DNA from: a virus
Length of the DNA stretch: 64,000 nt
Virus record (IMG/VR): IMGVR_UViG_3300027797_000016
Span: 1 to 64,000 of that record
Strand: one strand, 5' to 3'
Shown here piece by piece: positions 14,908-21,593 of this stretch (within the stretch, counting starts at the first letter, position 1; each line of letters begins with the position of its first letter). The notes under the pieces were generated by a model, which saw only the letters and a program-made list of their open reading frames with translations, was not told where the DNA came from and ran no database searches. A program made the position numbers and the translations under genes.

Positions 14908-14989
14908 ATTGGGTGCTCTCTTCACCCTTTAAGAATACCACATTTAAGTCGCTGTGCCCGTTTAGTGTGCCAGCACAACAAGTGGCACA
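14908..14989 (-). promoter_or_regulatory. long promoter cassette, copy 7
   Basis: Hairpin TGTGCCACTTGTTGTGCTGG.., extended -10 TGGTATTCT and a trimmed leader. Drives the operon ending at 13991. Confidence 0.65.
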
Positions 14990-14994
14990 AGGTA

Positions 14995-15249
14995 TCAATA
15001 ATCCCCCACTTCTTTCCAATCTAGGTCATAATTAACACACTCAAGATACTGAGACATAATATCCTGAGATACAACATCACAGTCCATATAGTCTCTAATA
15101 TTCTCAAGATCAATAAAAGTTTCTACGATTGCTGACCTATACTCTGGAGGATCATAAAGTGTTTGTGTCCTATCTAAGATAAAGTCCTCTGCAACTGCCT
15201 GCACGTAGACAGTTGCATCATCAAGAGTTTTAATTTCTAGGATTTCCAT
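14995..15249 (-). CDS. acidic hypothetical protein
   Basis: 84 residues (MEILEIKTLDDATVYVQAVA...), D/Y-rich. Preceded by a short TATAAT module. Not recognised. Confidence 0.65.
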   Translation of the reverse strand: MEILEIKTLDDATVYVQAVAEDFILDRTQTLYDPPEYRSAIVETFIDLENIRDYMDCDVVSQDIMSQYLECVNYDLDWKEVGDY

Positions 15250-15283
15250 TTTGCATCTTTATGTTGTTTGTTCTTGTATTATA

Positions 15284-15337
15284 GGGCATCCAGAGGCGCC
15301 CAGAGAGGTCAGTGTGACAGTTCCTCAAGTGGCACAG
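15284..15337 (-). promoter_or_regulatory. short promoter module
   Basis: Hairpin-like TGTGCCACTTGAGGAACTGT, GC-rich GGGCGCCTCTGGATGCCC, then TATAATAC ahead of the ATG at 15249. The hairpin lies just after the methyltransferase stop and may also terminate that operon. Confidence 0.6.
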
Positions 15338-15345
15338 CAATACAA

Positions 15346-16317
15346 TTAACTGAAAAATGAAGTGAGATTATTATTTGATTTTTTACATTCTTCTATTGCT
15401 TCAGTTACAAGTCTAATTGACTGTTGGTTAATATCTAAAGTCATACAATTTCTTTCTAAAAGGTTTGAAGCAATTGCAGTAGTTCCAGAACCAGCAAAAG
15501 GATCCAAAACCCAACCATTTATAGGACAAGATGATTTTACAATTCTTTCTAATAATTTAAGTGGTTTTTGTGTTGGATATTTGCGTTTGTTTGTTTCACT
15601 TCTTGAAATGAAATAAACATCATCCCATAGATTTTGGACTGGAACACCTTTATTGTCATCAAGATAGATTTTCTTGTAAATCATATTTTTTCCAAAGTGA
15701 AGAAGATTATTATTATCCATTTCTTTCAACATATCTTCACTCACTCTCCAACCATAAGTTGGTTTGTATCCTTTATATTCAAAGTCTCTGCCTGGACGAC
15801 TTTTTTCACCTGTAGTTTTAGCAAGAGCATAATAACCTCTTTCATCTTGGTTTTTGAAACTATTTTTCTCATATTTTTCATCAAGATCAACATATTCCAC
15901 TTGAAAGTATGGATTACCTTTTCTCAAAACCATAATACTATCTACAATGTTTCCCCAACCATTTTTGATATTATTTTTTGGACCACTCCTTTTCCAAGAG
16001 ATATTAGTATAAAAAGCATTTCTAACTTCTTCCTTTACTTTGGATAAAACAAGTGCATTACCAATAAAGTTATTATGTAAATACATCCATCCATTTTTAT
16101 TCAAAACAGACCATCCTTTATTGATAATATCAGCATACCAATCAATATAGTCATCAAAGGACTTCCAGTTGTCTGAAAATCCTTTTTCTTCACCATCTTG
16201 CTCCAACATCTTAAAGTCTCTTTGTAATCCAAAGGGAGGGTCCATATAAATCAAATCAAATGTTTGATTTAAGGTATTGATAGTTTCGGCAGATTGATTA
16301 AGAATGTTAATAGACAT
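15346..16317 (-). CDS. site-specific DNA methyltransferase, beta class (N6-A or N4-C)
   Basis: 323 residues. Catalytic motif IV DLIYMDPPFG at about residues 22-31, a variable target-recognition middle, YPTQKPLKLLERIV, then the S-adenosylmethionine motif I WVLDPFAGSGTTAIAS near 268-283: the IV-TRD-I order of beta-class enzymes. Its start overlaps the end of the putative endonuclease by 11 nt, so the two are made together. Could protect phage DNA from its own or host restriction; the target site cannot be read from sequence. Confidence 0.88.
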   Translation of the reverse strand: MSINILNQSAETINTLNQTFDLIYMDPPFGLQRDFKMLEQDGEEKGFSDNWKSFDDYIDWYADIINKGWSVLNKNGWMYLHNNFIGNALVLSKVKEEVRNAFYTNISWKRSGPKNNIKNGWGNIVDSIMVLRKGNPYFQVEYVDLDEKYEKNSFKNQDERGYYALAKTTGEKSRPGRDFEYKGYKPTYGWRVSEDMLKEMDNNNLLHFGKNMIYKKIYLDDNKGVPVQNLWDDVYFISRSETNKRKYPTQKPLKLLERIVKSSCPINGWVLDPFAGSGTTAIASNLLERNCMTLDINQQSIRLVTEAIEECKKSNNNLTSFFS

Positions 16318-17053
16318 ATATTTGAGGTTTGGTAACTGAAAGAAGTTCTTTGATATTGTCTTGCTGAAGTTTGATTACAACTTGAGAGTTTTTATTTGAT
16401 TTACTCATACCAAGAAAAGCATTGATACCATTATTACTGGTTATACGAATGCGAAGTCCACAATCATAAGTATGTATGCCATCACTAAAAATTACTTTTC
16501 GTGATGATTTACCCTTTCCTTGTAGAGTAATTGTATAGTTGGAATTGAGATATTGATTGACTGAATGATTCTCAAATGGAAATACAAAAAGACTTTTGGT
16601 TTCAATATCATTCACAACAACATCAAATCCAGAAAGAGTATCTTTCATTCCTTGTTGAATAATAGTTGCGACATCTTCACCTGTTAGATTATTCAAACAA
16701 GTTTCACAATAAACATCAAAATTATCTCTAACTTGACAAACAAAAGTATCATCTTCTAAAATTGATTTTGGAAGAGAACGAAACTCTTTTACATTTTCAA
16801 GAAAAGATTGGAAAATGTCTCCCAAAACACTATTATACTTACTGGTATTAAACCAGTCAAATGAACCATTTTGTATTCCTTTTTTTCTTTTAATACTTAT
16901 TTGTTTAGGACCAGAAACAGCATCTTCTTTTTGTTTGGTTCCACCTCGTTTTTCAACTTTATTTTCATAAATTTTCAGTTGATTGAGGAGTTTGATGGTA
17001 TCCTTTTCATTCTGCACTCCTTCGTAATGAACCGAACCGTCAGTTTTGAACAT
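16307..17053 (-). CDS. putative PD-(D/E)XK restriction endonuclease
   Basis: 248 residues from MFKTDGSVHYEGVQNEKDTI. The ATG at 17086 is rejected because it lies in the -10 element of the promoter. Features typical of type II endonucleases: an N-terminal H-x2-G-x2-NE-x3-T helix, KRGGTKQKEDAV followed by QISIKRKKG (D...SIK, a PD-(D/E)XK variant), then GSFDWFNTS. The pairing with a methyltransferase that overlaps it by 11 nt is the main support. Alternatively a nuclease of other use. No close family recalled. Confidence 0.6.
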   Translation of the reverse strand: MFKTDGSVHYEGVQNEKDTIKLLNQLKIYENKVEKRGGTKQKEDAVSGPKQISIKRKKGIQNGSFDWFNTSKYNSVLGDIFQSFLENVKEFRSLPKSILEDDTFVCQVRDNFDVYCETCLNNLTGEDVATIIQQGMKDTLSGFDVVVNDIETKSLFVFPFENHSVNQYLNSNYTITLQGKGKSSRKVIFSDGIHTYDCGLRIRITSNNGINAFLGMSKSNKNSQVVIKLQQDNIKELLSVTKPQIYVY

Positions 17054-17074
17054 TTGTGTTTTATTGATTACCTT

Positions 17075-17130
17075 ATTATAGGGCATCAGGACGCCCAATG
17101 GTGGAAGTATGGGACACTTCAACAAGTGTC
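17075..17130 (-). promoter_or_regulatory. short promoter module with perfect hairpin
   Basis: Minus strand: GGACACTTGTTGAAGTGTCC (8-bp stem, 17111-17130), CACCATTGGGCGTCCTGATG.., TATAAT (17075-17080). It drives the restriction-modification operon; the hairpin sits 9 nt after the tRNA-Ile 3' end and may terminate the tRNA transcript. Confidence 0.65.
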
Positions 17131-17139
17131 CTTTGAGAA

Positions 17140-17211
17140 TAGGAATACCAAGATTCGAACTTGGATTTATCGCTTATCAAGCGATTATTCTAACCATTGA
17201 ATTATACTCCT
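17140..17211 (-). tRNA. tRNA-Ile(GAT)
   Basis: 72 nt. Acceptor AGGAGTA / TATTCCT, anticodon stem ATCGC/GCGAT with loop TTGATAA (GAT), T arm CCAAG TTCGAAT CTTGG. CCA not encoded. Confidence 0.9.
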
Positions 17212-17245
17212 AAGAAAAACAGTAGAAACTACTGCTCGTTAAATA

Positions 17246-17401
17246 TCAAACAGCAACAGGAGTTTGTGCGGTATCATAAGCATCCAGTGCTTCTACAAGA
17301 TCAGCACCAGTTTCTGCATTAACGATGCTTACAACAAGTTGAGAACCAGCAGAATTAGTATCGGCAAGGTCAGTAGCAAGAGCAAGCAGTTGAGTAGACA
17401 T
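17246..17401 (-). CDS. 51-residue protein ending in PVAV
   Basis: Start at 17401 (MSTQLLALATDLADTNSAGS); the longer ORF to 17452 would enter tRNA-Glu. Hydrophobic-alternating N-terminal half and the C-terminus AYDTAQTPVAV. The last four residues equal the end of the phage tmRNA tag encoded 290 nt upstream. Lies inside the tRNA cluster. Function unknown. Confidence 0.65.
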   Translation of the reverse strand: MSTQLLALATDLADTNSAGSQLVVSIVNAETGADLVEALDAYDTAQTPVAV

Positions 17402-17443
17402 AATAAAGAAGATAATTGAATAATTTGGGAATAAAGTTCCCAA

Positions 17444-17515
17444 TAGTCCCAATGGGATTCGAACCCATATGCCCAGAATGAAAATCTGGTATCCTAACCC
17501 TTAGATGATGGGACC
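17444..17515 (-). tRNA. tRNA-Glu(TTC)
   Basis: 72 nt. Acceptor GGTCCCA / TGGGACT (one G-U), anticodon stem CCAGA/TCTGG with loop TTTTCAT (TTC), T arm ATGGG TTCGAAT CCCAT. Confidence 0.9.
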
Positions 17516-17518
17516 ATA

Positions 17519-17590
17519 CGACTCTAACGAGATTTGAACTCGTGATAATACCGTGACAGGGTATCGTGATGACCGCTTCACTATAGAGTC
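17519..17590 (-). tRNA. tRNA-Asp(GTC)
   Basis: 72 nt. Acceptor GACTCTA / TAGAGTC, anticodon stem ATACC/GGTAT with loop CTGTCAC (GTC), T arm ACGAG TTCAAAT CTCGT, discriminator G. Three nt separate it from tRNA-Glu. Confidence 0.9.
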
Positions 17591-17599
17591 AATGGATGA

Positions 17600-17798
17600 A
17601 AAAAGGGATACTCATACAAGCACCCCTTTCATATAAGTTTTGGATGAGAAGGAAACTTATAGAACCCCCTTCACTCATTTAGAGTCAAACTGCAACAGGT
17701 GCGGAATGACGAGTGAAATTGACAATGTTGTTGCCTTTTGTTTGTTTGTTCCGTCAACAGATAAGAACTTTATGCTTTATCGAAACCAGTGCATCCCC
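17600..17798 (-). ncRNA. ssrA: tmRNA, 5' coding piece (permuted, two-piece)
   Basis: Begins GGGGATGCACTGGTTTCGA at 17798, the hallmark tmRNA 5' end. GGGGATG pairs with CATCTCC of the acceptor piece at 17962-17968; TAAAGCAT pairs with ATGTTTTA there. A pseudoknot-like element (GTTC..GAAC with TGTT..AACA) precedes the tag frame, which encodes NNIVNFTRHSAPVAV (17685-17732). After the stop, TCTCATCC (17642-17649) pairs with GGATGAGA (18003-18010) of the acceptor piece. Its 3' end, about 17600-17640, is estimated; a GGGG..CCCTTTTTT stem there may be the last helix or a terminator. tmRNA rescues stalled ribosomes and tags nascent chains for proteolysis. Confidence 0.88.
17685..17732 (-). other. tmRNA tag reading frame
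   Basis: AAC AAC ATT ... GTT TGA encodes NNIVNFTRHSAPVAV-stop; with the alanine carried by tmRNA the tag is (A)NNIVNFTRHSAPVAV. From memory, alpha-cyanobacterial tags begin ANNIV.F and end APVAA; this one ends AV instead of AA. No start codon is present, as expected for a tag frame. Confidence 0.88.
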
Positions 17799-17802
17799 GT
17801 GG

Positions 17803-17874
17803 CGAAGGGTTAGAGACTTGAACTCTAATCTTTGGTTTTGGAGACCAAGGTGCTACCAATTGCACCAACCCAAC
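17803..17874 (-). tRNA. tRNA-Trp(CCA) inside the tmRNA spacer
   Basis: 72 nt. Anticodon stem TTGGT/ACCAA with loop CTCCAAA (CCA), D arm GTGC..GCAC, T arm TAGAG TTCAAGT CTCTA. Acceptor GTTGGGT versus ACCCTTC leaves two T-T mismatches at positions 2 and 3, so it may be impaired. Unlike its neighbours it has an encoded CCA (17800-17802), followed after one base by the tmRNA 5' end. Confidence 0.75.
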
Positions 17875-17960
17875 GTAATGCTATGTGATTGTGAATCCAA
17901 ATTAAGTTAGACAAAAAAGATGCCCCACTGCAATCTTTTTCTTAACTTAAACCATAGCGA

Positions 17961-18030
17961 TGGAGATGTGGAGAATCGAACTCCAGTCTAAAACATCAGT
18001 AATCTCATCCTCTTGAACTTTTATATTTAG
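17961..18030 (-). ncRNA. ssrA: tmRNA, 3' acceptor piece (permuted)
   Basis: Minus strand: GGATGAGA, ATGTTTTA, T arm TGGAG TTCGATT CTCCA, then CATCTCC and discriminator A at 17961; CCA is not encoded. It lies upstream of the coding piece, the order used by circularly permuted tmRNA genes of alpha-cyanobacteria. The two helices formed with the coding piece are correctly nested. The 5' end is unsure: an 8-bp hairpin AGTAATAT..ATATTACT (18029-18050) may belong to it or to the leader. Confidence 0.85.
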
Positions 18031-18105
18031 TAATATGTGTTTATATTACTAGGAGACTATAAGGGCAACTACCATTCCCATTAGCAATAGAAATCAAACA
18101 CACAG

Positions 18106-18194
18106 CAGAAGTGGTTGGATTCGAACCAACGGATGCCCTAAAGAACATCAAAGGATTAGCAATCCTCCGCATTAGACCTCTCTGCCACACTTCT
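18106..18194 (-). tRNA. tRNA-Ser(GCT)
   Basis: 89 nt with the long variable arm expected of serine tRNA. Acceptor AGAAGTG / CACTTCT, anticodon stem GAGGA/TCCTT with loop TTGCTAA (GCT), T arm GTTGG TTCGAAT CCAAC, discriminator G. First RNA of the cluster. Confidence 0.9.
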
Positions 18195-18204
18195 AAAAAA
18201 GAAA

Positions 18205-18348
18205 TCAAACACCCAAAGGATATTCAATTTCTATCTCATCTTCATCAGGAAGACCCAGTTGAAGACCTACATAATCCTCATAATCGACTCCTAGAAACTT
18301 TTGTGCAAAGGTTTCATAGTCATCGTGAAGAATACAAGTGTTAATCAT
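18205..18348 (-). CDS. small acidic hypothetical protein
   Basis: 47 residues from MINTCILHDDYETFAQKFLG, ending EDEIEIEYPLGV. A strong GGAGG ribosome site fixes the start at 18348. Its promoter at 18380 probably also transcribes the tRNA/tmRNA cluster, whose first tRNA ends 11 nt after this stop. Confidence 0.65.
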   Translation of the reverse strand: MINTCILHDDYETFAQKFLGVDYEDYVGLQLGLPDEDEIEIEYPLGV

Positions 18349-18379
18349 TACAAACCTCCCTCCTTGACTTGATGAATAC

Positions 18380-18408
18380 ATCATAGCACAGGTTTTGGGT
18401 CTCGGCAA
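18380..18408 (-). promoter_or_regulatory. promoter of tRNA/tmRNA operon
   Basis: TTGCCG (18403-18408), 17 nt, TATGAT (18380-18385) with an extended TGC. A TGTGCCACTTTTGGAGGTGG.. hairpin lies just upstream at 18415-18436. Confidence 0.7.
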
Positions 18409-18454
18409 GGGTCATGTGCCACCTCCAAAAGTGGCACAGTCTCTTGAGTCTTAC

Positions 18455-18889
18455 TTAGAATTGCTTCTCGATAATGTTTGCAAGTTGAGGAAAAGTGTAT
18501 CCAGCGTCGTTAAGATTTGAAATCTCATCAAAATAAAATAGTGCCTCTTCATATTCTTCAACTTCAACTCTTACTTGAGGATTTTTGACCCTGAGTTCTG
18601 CCCATTCTTTTACAGATTCGGGAAGAAACTCACTTTCATCATCAAAGTAAAAATAGTCGCACTTTTGAAGTTGTGATGGAACAATTTCATCTTCAGTTTT
18701 GATTGTATCATCACCACGAAACTCCCACTTTAGATTATTCTCTTTTGAATACAGATCACAAAGAACTCCAAGGCAACAATAACCCTGTCCAGAGTAAAGT
18801 TTTCCATCACCCTGTTCATACTCACCAGAACGCAGAGCACTTATCCACTTCTGCTTGATTTCAGGATTCATTTTATTAAGAAGACTCAT
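18455..18889 (-). CDS. conserved phage protein of unknown function
   Basis: 144 residues. W-I-S-A-L-R-S-G-E-Y near the start, YCCLGVLCDLY in the middle and LNDAGYTFPQLANIIE near the end form a recurring pattern (WL.ALRSG.Y, YCCLGVL, LND.G..F..IA..I) that I recognise from many unrelated phages. Role unknown. Confidence 0.75.
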   Translation of the reverse strand: MSLLNKMNPEIKQKWISALRSGEYEQGDGKLYSGQGYCCLGVLCDLYSKENNLKWEFRGDDTIKTEDEIVPSQLQKCDYFYFDDESEFLPESVKEWAELRVKNPQVRVEVEEYEEALFYFDEISNLNDAGYTFPQLANIIEKQF

Positions 18890-18905
18890 TTGATGAAAAG
18901 AAGAT

Positions 18906-19034
18906 TCACTTACGAAGAGGACTGTTCCAATAAGACTTAAAGATCCAATAAAGAATCACAGGAGTTGCAAACAAGGCAATAGCACCAATAAAGGTGTTTG
19001 CATTACCAGCAAAATCGTAGGTAGAGGGGGTCAT
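18906..19034 (-). CDS. small single-span membrane protein
   Basis: 42 residues from MTPSTYDFAGNANTFIGAIA, one span (IGAIALFATPVILYWIF) and a basic tail. Its size recalls small photosystem subunits, but I cannot match it to any. Promoter TGCTATACT (extended -10) directly upstream. Confidence 0.6.
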   Translation of the reverse strand: MTPSTYDFAGNANTFIGAIALFATPVILYWIFKSYWNSPLRK

Positions 19035-19100
19035 CGAAATCTCAAGAACAAATGTAGTATAGCAGGTCAGGCAGGGCAGCGGAGTGCCCAATGTGCCAGT

Positions 19101-19268
19101 TCAATAACCGTCCAGTGCATCCTCAAGCATTGTTAAAAGACCATCAAAATCTTCGCTTGAAGGAAGAACAGTAATTAAGGCATTTACCAACTCTGCACCA
19201 TACTCATCACGAAGTTCGTTGAGATATTCTTTGCGGTTGGCATAACCGTTTTCAGTGTAGACAGACAT
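19101..19268 (-). CDS. small hypothetical protein
   Basis: 55 residues from MSVYTENGYANRKEYLNELR; helical, acidic end. Not recognised. Confidence 0.65.
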   Translation of the reverse strand: MSVYTENGYANRKEYLNELRDEYGAELVNALITVLPSSEDFDGLLTMLEDALDGY

Positions 19269-19304
19269 TTGTTTAATAATAAAGTTGAATAAAAACAATC
19301 AATC

Positions 19305-19517
19305 TTAAAAATTAACTTTTTTTATTTTTGCAAGAGAAGAATAAAAAGCACGACGCTCTCCACGCCAGCGGGGAACATCCTGAGAATATTGAGACATTCG
19401 CTCTCTCGCACACTCTGCAAGATGAAACCAATCAAGATTACCCATATAATCTTTGGGTTCATATTCAACTATCGAATCAACTAATGTAGATTTGATCGTG
19501 TATTGACGATAAATCAT
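19305..19517 (-). CDS. hypothetical protein
   Basis: 70 residues (MIYRQYTIKSTLVDSIVEYE...), basic C-terminus PRWRGERRAFYSSLAKIKK. A TGCTATACT promoter like that of the membrane protein at 18906 is upstream; GCACTCCGC..CTGCCTGACC is shared by both leaders. Confidence 0.65.
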   Translation of the reverse strand: MIYRQYTIKSTLVDSIVEYEPKDYMGNLDWFHLAECARERMSQYSQDVPRWRGERRAFYSSLAKIKKVNF

Positions 19518-19594
19518 CAAAGGTTCTCTCTCTGTTATCTGGTATCAGTATAGCAGGTCAGGCAGGACGGCGGAGTGCCCAATGTGCCAGTCCC

Positions 19595-19828
19595 TCAACT
19601 GTCCTCAGGCAGTTCCTCTTCTACAACTTGGTTTTGTAGTGCAAGTTTGTCTGCTGCTGCTTTGCTGCCCTTAAAAACACGACCTTCTTTATAAAATCCC
19701 AGAACCCTTTCTCGTCGTGCTGCAATTAGAATATCATATTCTTCTTGTTGCGATTTGTTGAAATTAAAATCTTGTTGACGCCATTTAACTTGCAGTTCTT
19801 GAAGATGATGTAAAATATTAGAAGTCAT
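19595..19828 (-). CDS. hypothetical protein
   Basis: 77 residues (MTSNILHHLQELQVKWRQQD...), Q- and R-rich helix, possible nucleic-acid contact. Not recognised. Confidence 0.65.
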   Translation of the reverse strand: MTSNILHHLQELQVKWRQQDFNFNKSQQEEYDILIAARRERVLGFYKEGRVFKGSKAAADKLALQNQVVEEELPEDS

Positions 19829-19837
19829 AGTTGTTAA

Positions 19838-19966
19838 TTAGTAATCAATGTTAGAGTTAAGATAAGTATCAAAGGATTTAGAGTTGTCATCCTCTTCCTC
19901 AAAGAGTTCTTCCACAAAATCAAATGTAGAAAAATCTTCTATTGAAAGATCATCATAATCATTCAT
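19838..19966 (-). CDS. small acidic hypothetical protein
   Basis: 42 residues, D/E-rich (MNDYDDLSIEDFSTFDFVEE...). First gene of the run leading into 19595. Not recognised. Confidence 0.55.
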   Translation of the reverse strand: MNDYDDLSIEDFSTFDFVEELFEEEDDNSKSFDTYLNSNIDY

Positions 19967-20040
19967 ATGTAAGGTTTGAGTTAGGCAAATACACTATACA
20001 GGAAATTAAAGTTCTTGTATAGTGGTCTTGTGCCAGTCGC

Positions 20041-20238
20041 TCAAGTGTTTGCTTTTAACTCTCTTTTAATTTCTTTCTTTAATTCTTCTCTTTCTTGTGC
20101 TGCTGCTCTCTTTTTTTTCTGTCTAGATTGGTAAGATGAAACTTCATCTTTATGTGCTTGCATTTGCTGCTGCTGTCTTTGACGAAGTTGTATTGTTCTT
20201 TGTTTAATATCCTCATTAAATTGTTGAAAGGTCTTCAT
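20041..20238 (-). CDS. small basic protein with capsid-targeting-like start
   Basis: 65 residues. MKTFQQFNEDIKQ resembles the T4 capsid targeting sequence (T4 internal proteins start MKTYQEFIAE) that directs proteins into the prohead core; the remainder is Q/K/R-rich coiled coil. Late promoter at 20256-20264. Probably an internal head or scaffold-core protein; the cleavage glutamate context is looser than in the other copies. Confidence 0.6.
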   Translation of the reverse strand: MKTFQQFNEDIKQRTIQLRQRQQQQMQAHKDEVSSYQSRQKKKRAAAQEREELKKEIKRELKANT

Positions 20239-20255
20239 CTTACAATACTTTTGAG

Positions 20256-20264
20256 TTATTTATA
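20256..20264 (-). promoter_or_regulatory. T4-type late promoter
   Basis: TATAAATAA then CTCAAAAGTATTGTAAG and ATG. Near-identical late promoters (ATAAATAACTAAAAAGTATT) lie at 21379-21387, 22889-22896 and 23261-23268, ahead of the genes starting at 21361, 22870 and 23243; another (GATAAATAAATC) at 26271-26278. Confidence 0.75.
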
Positions 20265-20289
20265 AAAAAAGAGGGTGGTGAAACCCTCT
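20264..20289 (-). terminator. intrinsic terminator
   Basis: AGAGGGT..ACCCTCT stem with a T7 tract on the minus strand, 35 nt after the structural gene at 20324; the tract overlaps the late promoter of the next gene. Confidence 0.75.
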
Positions 20290-20323
20290 GTGTTAGATTG
20301 GGAAGTGTATTAATTGTTTATCT

Positions 20324-21361
20324 TCATTTTATATAATATTTACTTTCAGGATCGTCATGGTGCTTAAACCCACCTTTTGCCATATTATCATACGATTTCT
20401 GTTGCGATGCACTTCTAATTTCTTTATTTTTCTTACCCAAAACATTTTTCATAGAATCAATTCTTTTTTGAAGTCGTGCATTTCTAAATCCCAAATCTTC
20501 GGGGTTTTTAGTTTTCTGTGATTCAAATTCCTTTACTTTAGACTTTACTCTTTTTCTTTTATCTTTAAATGGCTGATACTCCAATATAGCTTCACAAATA
20601 CTTTCTCTCCAATCTTCACTCATATTTGCCATAATAACGAGTGCTGATTCTTGAGTATTTGCATATCCTTCATCAAGAAGATACTCCATCATATAATCAA
20701 AAAGGTCATAAGAGTTGTTGAGTGCTTCTGCTCTTTTACGTGCCTTACTACCTCTACCACTTCCTCCACTACCACCTTGACCACTACTAACTGGAAGATC
20801 AGCACCATACTTACTATAACCTGCTTTCAAATACTTATCGTGTGCTGCTTTGGATTGGTTAGCAACTTGCTTCTGGAATGGTTTATCTCCATAATCTCTT
20901 TCATCTCTCTCTGCTCTTGCACGAGACCTATCTAGAATTTGTCTTTTAGCAGAGGTGTCTGATTTCTCAGGACCTACATTATACTTCTTACGAAGTTGAT
21001 CACCTCTACTTTCTGGTTTTTGTGCCTCTGGTTCTTTCTTTTTACCAAAGAGACTTTTGATTGCTGACCCAATACCTTCATCAAGATAAATCTCAGACAT
21101 TTCGTCCCAAGTATAATCACTTAGATCATAACCTTCATCTAAGAGGTCATTGACCCAGAGTTCAAAGTCTTCGTTATATTCTTTATTTTTAACTGCTGCA
21201 ATTGCCTCTGCCTTAGACATTCCAGATGCAACCATTCTTGCAACTCTTATATCCGCAAAATCATTATCACCATCCTCGTCCTGATCTACTTTCTTTGCTT
21301 CATAGACACTCAAATATGCATCTTGAAGTTCTTTCAGTTGTTTAATTTCTTGTGCGTCCAT
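20324..21361 (-). CDS. virion-associated structural protein (inferred)
   Basis: 345 residues, highly charged, with low-complexity G/S/R linker (GQGGSGGSGRGSK) and several repeats of an L-L-D-E-G-Y motif; residues about 225-258 (LLDEGYANTQESALVIMANM then SEDWRESI) form a short domain shared with 22902-23243 and 22712-22870. N-terminal third contains DQDEDGDNDFADIR, a calcium-loop-like run. Late promoter at 21379. Similar proteins accompany head genes in cyanophages; exact role unknown. Confidence 0.65.
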   Translation of the reverse strand: MDAQEIKQLKELQDAYLSVYEAKKVDQDEDGDNDFADIRVARMVASGMSKAEAIAAVKNKEYNEDFELWVNDLLDEGYDLSDYTWDEMSEIYLDEGIGSAIKSLFGKKKEPEAQKPESRGDQLRKKYNVGPEKSDTSAKRQILDRSRARAERDERDYGDKPFQKQVANQSKAAHDKYLKAGYSKYGADLPVSSGQGGSGGSGRGSKARKRAEALNNSYDLFDYMMEYLLDEGYANTQESALVIMANMSEDWRESICEAILEYQPFKDKRKRVKSKVKEFESQKTKNPEDLGFRNARLQKRIDSMKNVLGKKNKEIRSASQQKSYDNMAKGGFKHHDDPESKYYIK

Positions 21362-21374
21362 TTTACAATACTTT

Positions 21375-21593
21375 TTAGTTATTTATAATGATACACTTTA
21401 CGGGTTTAGATTCTGCTGGAATGATATGTGTCCTGACTGCATTAAACACGATAAAGCAGTTAGTTATAAAAATAGACAGAAATGCCAAAAGACGGATCAA
21501 AGAAATTTTGTCCGCCTCTTTATTATTCTTACCAGACTTTTCTCCCAGAGCACAATAGATGTAGTACAGGAGACTTTTCTTCCTATTCTTCAT
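21375..21593 (-). CDS. small membrane protein
   Basis: 72 residues: basic N-terminus MKNRKKSLLYYIY, then a hydrophobic segment (IRLLAFLSIFITNCFIVF). Overlaps the upstream gene by 11 nt. Not recognised. Confidence 0.6.
   Translation of the reverse strand: MKNRKKSLLYYIYCALGEKSGKNNKEADKISLIRLLAFLSIFITNCFIVFNAVRTHIIPAESKPVKCIIINN

Noticed and set aside
17685-17800. A broken copy of the small protein at 17246-17401
   Set aside because: The shared PVAV ending first suggested a duplicated gene remnant, but the frame has no start and matches a cyanobacterial tmRNA tag in a tmRNA structural context.
17713-17910. 65-codon plus-strand frame
   Set aside because: Antisense to the tmRNA coding piece and tRNA-Trp.
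18906-19034. Photosystem small subunit
   Set aside because: Size and one span fit, but sequence does not match PsbI/J/K/M/T/X/Y, PsaI/J/M or PetL/M patterns as I know them.
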